Assembly: GCF_014109765.1 (NCBI RefSeq)
Contig: NZ_CP059139.1
Coordinates: 3,290,001-3,354,000 of the forward strand
From: Pseudomonas berkeleyensis
GTDB lineage: Bacteria; Pseudomonadota; Gammaproteobacteria; Pseudomonadales; Pseudomonadaceae
DNA: 64,000 nt
Direction of reading: 5' to 3'
The notes under the pieces were generated by a model that saw nothing but the letters and a program-made list of their open reading frames with translations, searched no databases and was not told where the DNA came from. Shown one piece after another: positions 6,862-16,762 of this stretch (its first letter is position 1; each line of letters begins with the position of its first letter). The translations under genes and the position numbers were made by a program.

Positions 6862-9048
6862 ATGCGCCGCCTGTTCTTTTCGCTGATCTGCCTGTTCGCC
6901 CTGTCCAGCCTGCCCGCCATCGCCGCCGAACGTGTCGGTCTGGTGCTGTCCGGTGGCGCCGCCCGCGGCCTGGCGCATATTGGCGTACTCAAGGCATTGG
7001 AAGAACAAGGCATTCGCATCGATGCCATCGCTGGCACCAGCATGGGCGCCATCGTCGGCGGGCTCTACGCAGCAGGCTATTCGGTAGCGGAGCTGGAACG
7101 CCTGGCAGTGGAGCTGGACTGGCAACAGGCACTCTCCGACTCACCGCCACGCGAGGACATCCCCTTTCGCCGCAAGCAGGACGACCGCGACTTCCTGATC
7201 AAGCAGAAACTCAGCTTCCGTGACGACGGCAGCCTGGGCCTGCCGCTGGGCGTGATCCAGGGCCAGAATCTCGCGCTGCTGCTGGAAAGCCTGCTGGTGC
7301 ACCGCAGCGCCACCCGCGACTTCGACCATCTGCCGATCCCCTATCGCGCCGTGGCCACCGACGTGGTCACCGGCGAACAGGTGATCATGGGCAGCGGTCA
7401 CCTGCCGCAGGTGATGCGTGCCAGCATGTCGATTCCCGCCGTGTTCGCCCCGGTGGAAGTGGACGGCCGCCTGCTGGTCGACGGCGGTATGGTCAACAAC
7501 GTGCCAATCGACGTCGCGCGGCAGATGGGGGTCGATCACGTCATCGTCGTCGACCTCGGCATGCCGCTGAAACCGGCCAAGGAGCTGCTCACCGTGGTCG
7601 ACGTGATGAACCAGTCGATCAACCTGATGATGCGCAAGAACTCCGAAGCTCAGCTCGCGACGCTGGAAGCGGACGACGTACTGATCCTGCCGCCTCTGGC
7701 CGGCTTCGGCGTGGCCGATTTCAACCGTGGCGAGCAGATGATGGACGCCGGCTACCGCGCCACGCAGGTTCAGGCAGAACGCCTGGCCCGTTTGCGTACC
7801 AACAGTGCCGGCAACCCGGCACTGGCCATGGCGCGCTCGCGCGAACAGCGCACGCCGGTGATTCGCGAGATTCATGTGGAGAACGACTCGAAAGTCGGCG
7901 ACGCGGTGATTCGCCGGCATATTCGCCAACCGCTCGGCAAACCGCTGGACGTAGATCGCCTGCAGAAGGACATGGGCACGCTGTATGGCCTGGATTACTT
8001 CGAGCGCGTGCAATACCGCATAGAGCCTCTGGATGAGCGCGGCAGTGCGCTGGTGATCGATGCCCGCGGCAAGCGTACCGGCACCGATTACCTGCGCCTG
8101 GGCCTGAACCTGTCGGATGACATGCGCGGCGATAGCGCGTTCAACATCGGCGCCAGTTACCGCATCAACGGCATCAACGAGCTCGGCGCGGAATGGCTGA
8201 CACGCCTGCAACTGGGCGACCGCCAGGAACTCTACAGCGAGTTCTATCAGCCACTGGATGCCGGCTCGCGTTACTTCGTCGCGCCCTACCTGTTCGGCGA
8301 AGCGCAGAACGTCGAGGCGATTCTGGACAACGACCCGATCGCCGAATACCGCCTGGAGCGCTACGGCTATGGCCTCAACCTCGGTCGACAGATCGCCAAC
8401 AACGGCGAGATTCGCTTCGGTATCGCCCAGGCCTGGGGCGAAGCGGATGTACGCGTCGGCGAGCGCGACCTACCCAGCTTCAGTTTCAGCGAGGGCTACT
8501 ACGAGCTGTTGTACTCCTTCGACACCCTGGACAACCTCGACTTCCCACGTACCGGCGAGGATATCGGCCTGATGCTGCGCAAGTACGACCGCGGGCTGGG
8601 CTCGGACGAGGAATATCGTCAATGGCAACTGAAGCTGGACAAGGCCTACAGCCACGGCCCCAATACCTGGCTGTTCGGTGGGCGCTACGGGCGCACGCTG
8701 GATGAGGCGGAAGTGGTCACCTCGGGCTTCATTCTCGGCGGTGCCCAGGAATTGTCGGGCTTTCGCCAGGACTCGCTGAGCGGCCAGAACATGGCCTTGG
8801 CGCGGATGATCTACTACCGGCGCATGACGCAAACCTCCATGCTGCCGCTGAACTTCCCGCTGTACCTGGGCATGTCGCTGGAGCGCGGCCGCGCCTGGAA
8901 CAACGACAACGCTTTCGATAGCGGCTACATCAATGCGGCCAGCATATTCCTCGGCCTGGATACGCCGCTGGGCCCGCTGAACTTCAGCTATGGCTTCAAC
9001 GACGAGCGGGAGAAGGCGTTGTATCTCAATCTCGGCAAGAGCTTCTGA
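6862..9048 (+). CDS. plpD: PlpD, patatin-like phospholipase type Vd autotransporter
   Basis: Outer-membrane protein that secretes its own lipase domain. It has 728 residues from the ATG at 6862; an earlier start at 6835 adds nine unsupported residues. Residues 1-22 are a signal peptide. The patatin domain follows with the GGAARG oxyanion loop, nucleophile Ser60 in GTSMG and Asp207 in DGG, the same Ser60/Asp207 dyad recalled for P. aeruginosa PlpD. A POTRA domain (about 320-400) leads to a C-terminal ~16-strand barrel ending in Phe, the usual Bam signal. It is monocistronic: a perfect palindrome at 9052-9081 separates it from the convergent FimV-like gene. Expected activity is phospholipase A1 on host or bacterial membranes. 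Confidence 0.94.
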   Translation: MRRLFFSLICLFALSSLPAIAAERVGLVLSGGAARGLAHIGVLKALEEQGIRIDAIAGTSMGAIVGGLYAAGYSVAELERLAVELDWQQALSDSPPREDIPFRRKQDDRDFLIKQKLSFRDDGSLGLPLGVIQGQNLALLLESLLVHRSATRDFDHLPIPYRAVATDVVTGEQVIMGSGHLPQVMRASMSIPAVFAPVEVDGRLLVDGGMVNNVPIDVARQMGVDHVIVVDLGMPLKPAKELLTVVDVMNQSINLMMRKNSEAQLATLEADDVLILPPLAGFGVADFNRGEQMMDAGYRATQVQAERLARLRTNSAGNPALAMARSREQRTPVIREIHVENDSKVGDAVIRRHIRQPLGKPLDVDRLQKDMGTLYGLDYFERVQYRIEPLDERGSALVIDARGKRTGTDYLRLGLNLSDDMRGDSAFNIGASYRINGINELGAEWLTRLQLGDRQELYSEFYQPLDAGSRYFVAPYLFGEAQNVEAILDNDPIAEYRLERYGYGLNLGRQIANNGEIRFGIAQAWGEADVRVGERDLPSFSFSEGYYELLYSFDTLDNLDFPRTGEDIGLMLRKYDRGLGSDEEYRQWQLKLDKAYSHGPNTWLFGGRYGRTLDEAEVVTSGFILGGAQELSGFRQDSLSGQNMALARMIYYRRMTQTSMLPLNFPLYLGMSLERGRAWNNDNAFDSGYINAASIFLGLDTPLGPLNFSYGFNDEREKALYLNLGKSF

Positions 9049-9051
9049 AAC

Positions 9052-9081
9052 GACCAGGCCGCGCATATGCGCGGCCTGGTC
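9052..9081. terminator. Bidirectional terminator: 30-base perfect palindrome
   Basis: Positions 9052-9081 (two 15-base arms, left arm GACCAGGCCGCGCAT) equal their own reverse complement. The site lies between the convergent plpD and FimV-like genes. There is no long T-run on either side, so termination strength is uncertain. Confidence 0.75.
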
Positions 9082-9102
9082 AGGTACAGCGGCACAAGGC
9101 GA

Positions 9103-11196
9103 TCAGGCGATTTCTGCCAGCAACTGGCGCGCCGCCTTCCTCTGCTCGTCGTCACCGTGGTCGATCACATCGTTGAGGATGTCGCAGGCGGTGGCGATAT
9201 CGCCCTGCTTGATATAGGCCAGAGCCTGATTGAGTTTGGTCATATGCTCGGGGTCGGTCGCCAACTGGTCGATATCCCCCTGTAGCGCTGCTGTGGCATC
9301 GGCCTCGCCGGAGAAGGCGTCGAGGAAGTTGTCATCCAGCTCCTGCGGCTCATCGATCAGTACCATCTCCATCTCACCGAAGGCACTCAGTTGCTCGTCT
9401 TCGTGATGCAGCTCGAAGACCTCGGGCAACTCCTGCAGGTTGCTGGAGAACGAAGTATCGAACTCGGGCTCGGCGACAGCTTTGGGTTTGGCCTTGGCAG
9501 CCGGGAACGGGCTGACCAGATCCCAGTCGGCATCCAACGACAGGTCGTCGAGATTGAGCTGGAAATCAGACTCGGCCAACGACTCACCCGCCGACGCGGC
9601 TACCGGCGCAGTCGGCTGCGCCGCTGGCTCGCTGGGCGCATGCTGCAGAGCAGGATGACGCGCCTTGAGCGCATCGATACGCGTCGCGTCGAAGCCCTCG
9701 GCATGCAACACTGCCTCCTCACGGGCGAAGGCGGCACCATCACCCAGCTGGGCCACAACTTCCAACAGGCGGAAACGCAGATCAGTACGCTGCGGCTCCT
9801 GGGCCAGCGCCTGGTCGAGTACACCGCGCGCCTCGCTGAAACGGCCGTAGGCGATATAGACGTTGGCCGCTTCCAGCGGATCGACCGGCCCCTGCGCACG
9901 CTGCTGGACGGGTGCAGGTACCGCCGGGGTAGCAGCGGCCAGTGGCGCGGCTACAGCGGCCACTGCTGGGCGGACGGGCTCTGCGGGACGCTGCGCCTTG
10001 GGTTCCACCTGCACCACCGGCGCTGGTTTTGCCCGGCGCCGCACGGCCCACAACAGAGCGCCCAGCAACAGCAGCAAGGCGATGCCACCTGCCAGCAGCG
10101 TGGAGAACCAACCCCGCTCGGCAGGTGCTGGAGCTTCCTGAACAGCCGGTGCGGCGACTACCGGTGCTGCAACGGGGGCTGCGGAAGCTCGCTGCTCAGC
10201 AAGCTCAGCCAGTTGCGCATCCTTCTGCGCCAGTTGTTCCTGCAATTGCTGAAGCTGCGCTTGCAGCTGTGCCAGCCCCTGCTGCAGTTGCAGGTTTTCT
10301 GCCGCCTGGTTGGCCAACTCCAGATCGACCTGACGCTGGCGTTCCAATACCTGTTGCAGGCTTTCCGTCTGCTCGGGCGCGGGCTCGACAGCCGCCAGCG
10401 GCGCACTCACAGGAAGCTCTGCACTGGTGACGGCAGGCGCGGAGACGGGCGTTTCAGCGACAACAGGAGCATCAGGCTGAGCGGGACTCGAACGCGACGC
10501 ATCAGGCAGCAGCAAATCGGCGCCGGCCTGCAAGCGGCTGGGATCACCACCAGCGAAGGCGCCAGGATTAAGTGCCAGAATGCCCTCCATCAGCGCCTGT
10601 TGCGACAAGCTGCTGCCCTGTTCACGCAGGCGAGCGGCGATCGACCACAGGCTGTCGCCACGTGCTACCTGATGGCGATGCCCCGCTGCAGAGCTGGGTG
10701 GTGCCACGGCACGCACCGATGCCGCAGGCGCAGCCGCCGGGCTGGCAGGACGGGAGTCTAGAGCAACAGCCGGCGCCGCTACTGCCGTATAGGCAGACGA
10801 ACCTGGCGGATCGAGCAGAACCGTATATTCACGCAGCAGTTGGCCGTTCGGGCGCGCCACCTCGACGATGAAATTCAGATAGGGTTCGCGTACCGGGCGA
10901 CTGGATACCACGCGGATCACGCTACGCGAACCACGCAGTAGAGGGGTGAAACGCAGATCGTTGAGGAAATAGAGGCGATCGACACCCGAACGGTTGAACA
11001 CCTCGGTCGACGCCAACCCAACGCGTATGTCCTGCGCACCGAGATCGGCGACTTCAAGCAATTCGATCTCGGCCTCGAAAGGCTGATTCAAGGCCGAATG
11101 CAGGGTGATCTCACCCAACCCCAGCGCCGGAACCATTCCCGAATAGAGAGCGGAACCCGACGCCAAACCCAACATCAACTGACGCACCCGAGCCAT
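9103..11196 (-). CDS. FimV-like LysM/TPR protein
   Basis: A 697-residue inner-membrane scaffold of the FimV/HubP family, whose members organise polar machinery and type IV pilus function. The ATG at 11196 follows GGAGG. Order: signal-like N-terminus; the FimV N-terminal domain (GEITLHSALNQPFEAEIELLE...); a LysM module (HQVARGDSLWSIAARLREQG); a long Ala/Pro linker; a Gln/Leu coiled coil (about 300-345); one TM helix (GIALLLLLGALLWAVRRRA); a TPR-like segment; an acidic region; and the conserved FimV C-terminal domain (MTKLNQALAYIKQGDIATACDILNDVI). It is shorter than FimV itself (~900 residues). Synteny with plpD and a marR gene suggests the paralogue PA3340 of P. aeruginosa (from memory), not FimV. 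Confidence 0.85.
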   Translation of the reverse strand: MARVRQLMLGLASGSALYSGMVPALGLGEITLHSALNQPFEAEIELLEVADLGAQDIRVGLASTEVFNRSGVDRLYFLNDLRFTPLLRGSRSVIRVVSSRPVREPYLNFIVEVARPNGQLLREYTVLLDPPGSSAYTAVAAPAVALDSRPASPAAAPAASVRAVAPPSSAAGHRHQVARGDSLWSIAARLREQGSSLSQQALMEGILALNPGAFAGGDPSRLQAGADLLLPDASRSSPAQPDAPVVAETPVSAPAVTSAELPVSAPLAAVEPAPEQTESLQQVLERQRQVDLELANQAAENLQLQQGLAQLQAQLQQLQEQLAQKDAQLAELAEQRASAAPVAAPVVAAPAVQEAPAPAERGWFSTLLAGGIALLLLLGALLWAVRRRAKPAPVVQVEPKAQRPAEPVRPAVAAVAAPLAAATPAVPAPVQQRAQGPVDPLEAANVYIAYGRFSEARGVLDQALAQEPQRTDLRFRLLEVVAQLGDGAAFAREEAVLHAEGFDATRIDALKARHPALQHAPSEPAAQPTAPVAASAGESLAESDFQLNLDDLSLDADWDLVSPFPAAKAKPKAVAEPEFDTSFSSNLQELPEVFELHHEDEQLSAFGEMEMVLIDEPQELDDNFLDAFSGEADATAALQGDIDQLATDPEHMTKLNQALAYIKQGDIATACDILNDVIDHGDDEQRKAARQLLAEIA

Positions 11197-11476
11197 GTGA
11201 CCTCCAGGGTTATCCAGGCTCGAACGCAGCCTCCTCAACATCCTGTATGAGCACTCCGTGACCGGAGGCTGCGCCCTGAACAAAAAATCGAGCGCGGACG
11301 ACTGTTCCCTGTCGAGCCCGGCTCGTACTGCATTATGGCTACTAATTCACAAAGTAGCGTGTTGGGCGCCAGTTTGCCGACGAAGCACAGTGCCATCAAG
11401 CGCCATCAGTCAAAAAATAGGCACAAGAAGACAACCATTCAAGTGATTATCGGAAAATTGACAGTGGCGAGATCGC

Positions 11477-11908
11477 TTACTTCAGCAAGTTACCGAGCAC
11501 GCGCGCATGCACCTGCTGACAGCGACGCAGATCGTCCTCGTCGATGCCGACAAAGACTTCCTGACGCAGCTGAGTGGAGATCGCTTCGATCTTCTCGATC
11601 AGCGGCTGCGCCTTGGGCTGCAAAGCGATCTTCTTGGCACGGCGGTCTTCCGGAACAGCCACGCGCGTGACCAGCTCCTGGCTTTCCAGGCTGTCGAGCA
11701 ATCGGGCCAGGGTAGGCCCTTCCACACCCACACTCTGAGCCAGCTCACGCTGGGTAGGCATCTCGGTGAAACGCGCCAGGTGCAGCAATACCAGCCAGCG
11801 GGCCTGCGACAGCCCGAGGCCGACCAGGCGCCGGTCGAGCTCGGAGCGCCAGGCTCTGGACAGTTGGGCGACTTGCATGGCGAAGCGATGTTGATCGGGG
11901 TAAGACAT
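11477..11908 (-). CDS. MarR-family transcriptional regulator
   Basis: A 143-residue winged-helix regulator. MarR features: the dimerisation N-terminus QVAQLSRAWRSELDRRLVGLGLS; the recognition helix region TQRELAQSVGVEGPTLARLLDSLE; and the wing ELVTRVAVPEDRRAKKIALQP. ATG 11908 is preferred over a TTG at 11935, which would add nine residues. A GCTAGCTAGC palindrome lies about 40 bases upstream, a likely autoregulatory operator. It is transcribed toward the FimV-like gene but 280 bases away. By position it matches P. aeruginosa PA3341 (from memory). No ligand is known. Confidence 0.88.
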   Translation of the reverse strand: MSYPDQHRFAMQVAQLSRAWRSELDRRLVGLGLSQARWLVLLHLARFTEMPTQRELAQSVGVEGPTLARLLDSLESQELVTRVAVPEDRRAKKIALQPKAQPLIEKIEAISTQLRQEVFVGIDEDDLRRCQQVHARVLGNLLK

Positions 11909-11942
11909 GGGCAAGCGGACTCGTACAAAGGTCAAAAACTAA

Positions 11943-11963
11943 TTATTAGCTAGCTAGCCATAA
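11943..11963. promoter_or_regulatory. Palindromic candidate operator for the MarR regulator
   Basis: GCTAGCTAGC (11949-11958) is a perfect 10-base palindrome flanked by TTAT and ATAA. It sits just upstream of the marR start, the usual place for MarR autoregulation. Confidence 0.5.
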
Positions 11964-12040
11964 CCCGGTACGCAGGGCAAGCCCTGTTTGTGGCCGGGCA
12001 TTTCAGAATGCGACCACGTCACCATGCCGATCACCGTTTT

Positions 12041-13201
12041 TCACAGGGACACGCGGTTGCGACCAAAGGCCTTGGCCTCGTATAGAGCCCGATCAGCCTG
12101 CTCGTACAACTGGCTCAGTTCAGCCTGGGTGCCAGGGCTCAGGCAGGCAATACCGATGGACATCGTCAGTACCTCGGCACTGTCGGAACCACGATGCGGA
12201 ATGGCTGCCGCCTGCAGAGACTCGCGCAGTGCCTCGGCCCGGCGCTGGGCCTCCTCGGCACTGATATCGAACAGCAGCAAGGCAAATTCCTCACCACCCA
12301 GTCGCACCCCCATATCCAGAGGGCGCCGCGCTGCCTGCTCGATCAACGCCCCGACCCGCTGCAACGCAGCATCGCCGGCCTGATGGCCATAGCAGTCGTT
12401 GTAAGCCTTGAAATGATCGATATCGCACAGCAACAACGCCAACGACTGGTCATTGCGCTGCGCTTGGCGCCACAGGCGTTCGAACTGTCGGTTGAAGCTG
12501 CGTCGATTGTGCAGGCCGGTCAGGCTGTCGTGGTAGGCGAGCAGTCGCATCAACCTGCTGATCAGAAAATGCTCGCGCGACTTGTACTCCAGGAGGTAGC
12601 AACCGACGGCCCCGGTGAGATTGCCGAACACGAGAAACAGCACATTGTTGATCAAACGCGGCGCTGTCAGCCCTGCGGCCAATTCCGCCAGCACATACGC
12701 GAGCATCACCACCAGGGAACAGGCCAGTGCCTCGCTCAGACGCAACCCCACCAGAAAGTACGCCGCCATGCTCACCAGTAGCAGGCCTTCATAGGGGTAG
12801 TTGGGATCAGCGCGGTGGGCAATGCCGACGATCAGCGCTGCACCCACGCCAAGCACGAGGATGCAGGCCATGCTCAGCGGCAACAGCAGATGAATGTGTC
12901 GACGCTGCAGAATCAGAGCCGCGCACACCAGCAGGATGAGCAGCACCACCACGCGCACGGCGATTATCCAGTTCAGGTGCGACGCCGGCACCACGAGCAC
13001 ATCGAGCGCAGCCAGAGCCAACCAGATGATCATGGCGACGCTTAGCGCGAAACGCTTGAGTTCGAAACTGTCTTCGAGCATGTGAGCGCGATACTCACGC
13101 TCCAGGCCTCGGGAAAAACGCAACCAGCGAAAACCCAAACTCAACTGGTCGGCATAAGGGCTCGGACGAACCTCATCGAGCCAGGCGTGATAGTTAGGCA
13201 C
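12041..13201 (-). CDS. hsbD: Membrane-bound diguanylate cyclase HsbD
   Basis: Synthesises c-di-GMP from two GTP. The GTG at 13201 is chosen because GAGG sits six bases upstream, giving 386 residues. The N-terminal ~190 residues hold about six hydrophobic helices. The GGDEF domain follows with an intact active site GGEEF (about 302-306) and an RPLD inhibitory-site motif five residues before it, so feedback inhibition by c-di-GMP is expected. The helix DSLTGLHNRRSFNRQF marks the domain start. Placement between marR and recQ matches PA3343 (HsbD), which in P. aeruginosa acts with the HptB/HsbA pathway that also receives signals from SagS. No hsbA or hptB is next to it in this window. Confidence 0.85.
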   Translation of the reverse strand: MPNYHAWLDEVRPSPYADQLSLGFRWLRFSRGLEREYRAHMLEDSFELKRFALSVAMIIWLALAALDVLVVPASHLNWIIAVRVVVLLILLVCAALILQRRHIHLLLPLSMACILVLGVGAALIVGIAHRADPNYPYEGLLLVSMAAYFLVGLRLSEALACSLVVMLAYVLAELAAGLTAPRLINNVLFLVFGNLTGAVGCYLLEYKSREHFLISRLMRLLAYHDSLTGLHNRRSFNRQFERLWRQAQRNDQSLALLLCDIDHFKAYNDCYGHQAGDAALQRVGALIEQAARRPLDMGVRLGGEEFALLLFDISAEEAQRRAEALRESLQAAAIPHRGSDSAEVLTMSIGIACLSPGTQAELSQLYEQADRALYEAKAFGRNRVSL

Positions 13202-13302
13202 CGTTACCTCGTTCAGTGGCGACCTGCCCCACACCTTAGCCGCGTCAGCGAGATGCCGCCAGAACCTTGCCGGCTAATTGCCTGCACGTCAGGGCGCCAG
13301 GC

Positions 13303-15435
13303 TCACATTTCGAACTCGGCCTGCAGTGCCGCACGCACGCAATAGAGCACTGCCTCGTCGACCCGGCCGGCGAACAGCGGCGCGATTTCGCTCACTGCTG
13401 GCAGCTCGCCCTCGCCGTCGAGGAAGGTTTCCTGAATCTCGCCGAGCAATTCTTCGGGCAGATCCAGCGCCTGCTCAAGGGTCAGTTGCTGCTGGGCGAT
13501 GGCCTCGGCCAGCAGGCTGTAGACGTTCTTCTCGCTGCAACCCAGTTGCCCGGCGATCTGCGTTGGGGTCATGCCGGCGCGAGCCAGGCTGACCAGTTCA
13601 TGGCGTAGATCGGCAACGGGAGCTGGCGCCTCGTCTGCCGCGCCGCCATTGAGCACCTCCAGGAAGGCCTGGCCGTAACGTTCGAGTTTGCGCGCACCGA
13701 CGCCGCTGACCTCGGCCATCTCGCTCAGCGAGCCGGGCTGGCTGCGCAGCATCTCCAGCAGCGTGGCATCGGGGAAAATCACGTACGGCGGCACGCTGTG
13801 CTCCTCCGCCAACTTGCGGCGCAGGCTGCGCAGCGCTTCCCACATCTCCCGCTCGTGGCCACGTACCAGTTGGCTGGCTGCGCTGCTGGAGGCCTTGGCC
13901 GCCTGCGCCGGCTTGGGCTCACGGCGCAGCTGCAGGCTGACCTCGCCACGCAACAGCGGCCTGCAACTCTCGGCCAGGCGCAAACCACCAAAACCGTCCA
14001 GGTCGACATCGGCCAGACCACGGGCGACCAGCTGGCGAAACAGCGTGCGCCACTCGACTTCGGAAAAGCCCTTGCCGACGCCGAATACCGCCAGGTGCTG
14101 GTGACCGGAGGCGCGGATTTTCTCGTTGTCACGGCCGAGCAGAATGTCCAACAGATGGCCAACGCCATAGCGCTGACCACTGCGATAGACGGCCGACAAT
14201 GCCTGGCGGGCCGGCTCGGTGGCGTCCCAGGTCTCGACACCGTCGATGCAGTTGTCGCAGTGACCGCAAGGATTGGGCAATTCTTCATCGAAGTAGGCCA
14301 GCAGCGCCTGGCGCCGGCAGCGCGTCTCCTCGCACAGCGCGAGCATGGCATCGAGCTTGTGCTGCTCGATGCGTTTGTGGCGCTCGTCACCTTCGGAGTT
14401 GTTGAGCATCTGCTTGAGGAATATCACGTCCTGCAGGCCGTAGGCCATCCAGGCATCGGCCGGCAAGCCGTCACGACCGGCACGACCGGTCTCCTGGTAG
14501 TAGGCCTCCAGCGACTTGGGCAGATCCAGGTGGCAGACGAAGCGCACGTTGGGCTTGTCGATGCCCATGCCGAAGGCAATGGTGGCCACCATGATCAGGC
14601 CTTCCTCATTGAGAAAGCGCTTCTGATTGAAGGCACGCAACTCGTTGGGCAGGCCGGCGTGATAGGGCAAAGCCGGGAAGCCCTGGCTGCTGAGAAAGTC
14701 GGCAACCTCCTCGACCTTCTTGCGCGACAGGCAGTAGACGATGCCGGCATCACCCTTGCGCGCGGCCAGGAAGCCGAGCAACTGCTTGCGCGGCTGATCC
14801 TTGGGCTGGATGCGGTAGAAGATGTTCGGCCGGTCGAAACTCGACAGAAAACGCTCGGCGTTTTCCAGATGCAGGCGCTGGACGATTTCTTCGCGGGTGC
14901 GCTTGTCCGCCGTGGCGGTCAGGGCAATACGTGGCACCTCGGGGAACAGCTCAGCCAGTTGCCCGAGCTGCAGGTACTCCGGACGGAAATCGTGGCCCCA
15001 TTGCGAGACGCAGTGCGCCTCGTCGATGGCGAACAGGGCGATGTCCAGCCCCTGCAGGAAACTCAGCATGCGCGGCTGAACCAGGCGTTCAGGTGCCAGG
15101 TAGAGCATCTTGATCTGCCCGCGACGGATGCGGTCGGCAATCTCGCGCTGCTCATCGACGCTGAGGGTGGAGTTCAGCGCAACGGCAGCCACACCCAGTT
15201 CGTCGAGGGTGGCCACCTGATCGTCCATCAACGCGATCAACGGTGAAACCACCACCGCCAGGCCTTCGCGCATCAGTGCTGGCACCTGGAAGCACAACGA
15301 CTTGCCGCCGCCAGTAGGCATCAGCACCAGAGCATCGCCGCCCGCGGCCACGCGCTCGATGATCGCGGCCTGGTTACCGCGAAAAGCGTCGTAGCCGAAA
15401 ACGTCTTTGAGAATGCGCTGGGCGTGGTCGAGCAT
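13303..15435 (-). CDS. recQ: ATP-dependent DNA helicase RecQ
   Basis: 3'-5' helicase for recombination and repair. The 710-residue length matches Pseudomonas RecQ. ATG 15435 follows GGAGG; a TTG four codons earlier is less likely. Motifs in order: Walker A ([12 protein letters not shown]), DEAH box, SAT-like TATAD, the [12 protein letters not shown] motif VI, the zinc-binding cluster (CEETRCRRQ...NPCGHCDNC), the RQC winged helix, and the HRDC domain near the C-terminus. A further Ala/Gly-rich HTH-like tail ([22 protein letters not shown]) extends beyond HRDC. It is divergent from the YecA-family gene. Confidence 0.95.
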   Translation of the reverse strand: MLDHAQRILKDVFGYDAFRGNQAAIIERVAAGGDALVLMPTGGGKSLCFQVPALMREGLAVVVSPLIALMDDQVATLDELGVAAVALNSTLSVDEQREIADRIRRGQIKMLYLAPERLVQPRMLSFLQGLDIALFAIDEAHCVSQWGHDFRPEYLQLGQLAELFPEVPRIALTATADKRTREEIVQRLHLENAERFLSSFDRPNIFYRIQPKDQPRKQLLGFLAARKGDAGIVYCLSRKKVEEVADFLSSQGFPALPYHAGLPNELRAFNQKRFLNEEGLIMVATIAFGMGIDKPNVRFVCHLDLPKSLEAYYQETGRAGRDGLPADAWMAYGLQDVIFLKQMLNNSEGDERHKRIEQHKLDAMLALCEETRCRRQALLAYFDEELPNPCGHCDNCIDGVETWDATEPARQALSAVYRSGQRYGVGHLLDILLGRDNEKIRASGHQHLAVFGVGKGFSEVEWRTLFRQLVARGLADVDLDGFGGLRLAESCRPLLRGEVSLQLRREPKPAQAAKASSSAASQLVRGHEREMWEALRSLRRKLAEEHSVPPYVIFPDATLLEMLRSQPGSLSEMAEVSGVGARKLERYGQAFLEVLNGGAADEAPAPVADLRHELVSLARAGMTPTQIAGQLGCSEKNVYSLLAEAIAQQQLTLEQALDLPEELLGEIQETFLDGEGELPAVSEIAPLFAGRVDEAVLYCVRAALQAEFEM

Positions 15436-15561
15436 GAAGGCCTCCAAATCGAGCCGCGCATTATGCCGCAGGATGGACGACAGCAGGGTGTCTGGCCGTC
15501 CGAAGCTGCTGAATCGCCGCTTTCAGAGCGCACCGCGCTGGCCGCAGGGGCAGCGGTGGAC

Positions 15562-15567
15562 TAGAAT
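15562..15567 (+). promoter_or_regulatory. Possible -10 element of the yecA-like gene (TAGAAT)
   Basis: TAGAAT lies 39 bases before the ATG at 15607, in the divergent gap with recQ. No convincing -35. Confidence 0.3.
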
Positions 15568-15606
15568 CCACCCTCGTTTATCCCTAAGCCTCAAGGTAGC
15601 CCCACG

Positions 15607-16191
15607 ATGTCCTTCGCTGAGCAACTGTCCCGCCTGCAAGCCTTTCTCGATGCCGATGAGCTGCACGAAGAGGCGTTGGACTACGTGGCCGCCCACGGCT
15701 ACCTGACCGCCTTGGCCATCTGCCCCGAGCAGGTGCCCGAGCGCGAATGGATCGACGCGCTGTTCGCCGAACCGCCGCACTACCGCAGCGATGCCGAACG
15801 CGAAGAGATCGAGAGCACGCTGATTCACCTGAAAGCCCATATCGCACGTCAACTGGCCGGTGAGGAAGAGCCGGAGCTGCCGTGCGACCTCGACCTGGGT
15901 GAAGAGCCGGATGATTCCGACCTGCGCGGTTGGTGCATCGGCTTCATGGAAGGCGTGTTCCTGCGTGAGTCGATCTGGTTCGAGGATGCCGAGGACGAAG
16001 TCAGTGAGCTGCTGCTGCCGATCATGGTGGGCTCCGGCCTGTTCGACGAACAACAGGAGTTCGCCGAGATCGCCCGTGACCACGACCTGGTGGACAGCAT
16101 GATCGACCAGATTCCCGAGTTGCTCACCGCCCTCTTCCTGCTCTGCCAGGCTCCGGAAGAAAAACCTGCCCTGCTCAAGCCGCGCCACTGA
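15607..16191 (+). CDS. YecA/UPF0149-family protein
   Basis: A 194-residue acidic, helical protein. Family features seen are the N-terminal helical region ending DYVAAHGYLTALAICPEQV, and the central DLRGWCIGFMEGVFLRESIW segment, which is the UPF0149 signature. It lacks the C-terminal Cys-rich SEC-C zinc module found in longer YecA proteins. Function is unknown in Pseudomonas. The next gene starts 15 bases downstream, so they probably share a transcript. Confidence 0.85.
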   Translation: MSFAEQLSRLQAFLDADELHEEALDYVAAHGYLTALAICPEQVPEREWIDALFAEPPHYRSDAEREEIESTLIHLKAHIARQLAGEEEPELPCDLDLGEEPDDSDLRGWCIGFMEGVFLRESIWFEDAEDEVSELLLPIMVGSGLFDEQQEFAEIARDHDLVDSMIDQIPELLTALFLLCQAPEEKPALLKPRH

Positions 16192-16206
16192 TCACGCCGT
16201 TCGGCC

Positions 16207-16605
16207 ATGCCCCGCGAAATCCGCGAGAGCCGTCACCGCAGCGTGCGCTACGCGCTGCTGGCGGTGGGCTGGCTGAGTGTCGCATTGGGCGTCATCGGCA
16301 TTTTCCTGCCGGTGTTGCCAACCACCCCCTTCCTGCTGCTCGCTGCCGCCTGCTTCGTCAGAAGCTCGCGGCGCTTCTATTTGTGGCTGGTGATGCACCC
16401 GCACCTCGGCCCATGGATTCGAGACTACCTCGACGGCCAGGGTATTCCGCGCAAAGCCAAGGTCTATGCGTTGAGCCTGATGTGGGCGAGCATCGCGTTC
16501 TCCTGTTACCTCGTGCCGATGTTCTGGGCGCGAACCTTCATGCTGACCAGCGCCGTGTTGGTGAGCATCTACATCCTGCGCCAGAAGACCCTGCCCAATC
16601 CCTGA
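16207..16605 (+). CDS. YbaN-family (DUF454) inner-membrane protein
   Basis: A 132-residue protein with three to four hydrophobic helices. The DUF454 hallmark GVIGIFLPVLPTTPFLLLAAACF is at about 29-51, followed by the Pro/Arg-rich HPHLGPWIRDY loop. Function unknown. It lies 15 bases after the YecA-family gene with no terminator between. Confidence 0.88.
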   Translation: MPREIRESRHRSVRYALLAVGWLSVALGVIGIFLPVLPTTPFLLLAAACFVRSSRRFYLWLVMHPHLGPWIRDYLDGQGIPRKAKVYALSLMWASIAFSCYLVPMFWARTFMLTSAVLVSIYILRQKTLPNP

Positions 16606-16726
16606 GGTACTGAGGTAGCCCCTCCGATTGCATCCGCACTGCGGGGTGACAGGCACGTCATCGACAACCTTTTGACACCGCACGTCTACTGCAGCGCAGC
16701 GGCCGGCAAAAAGCCGACACCTCGCC

Positions 16727-16732
16727 TAGACT
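16727..16732 (+). promoter_or_regulatory. Possible -10 element of lapG-lapD (TAGACT)
   Basis: TAGACT sits 31 bases before the lapG ATG, in the context GCCTAGACTCTGCG, close to the csaA element. A TTGACA at 16672-16677 is too far upstream to pair with it. Confidence 0.3.
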
Positions 16733-16762
16733 CTGCGCATCAAGCCTGGAGACAACGATCCC

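Noticed and set aside
9103..11196. FimV itself
   Set aside because: It is about 200 residues shorter than FimV, and its neighbours match the separate FimV-like gene beside plpD.
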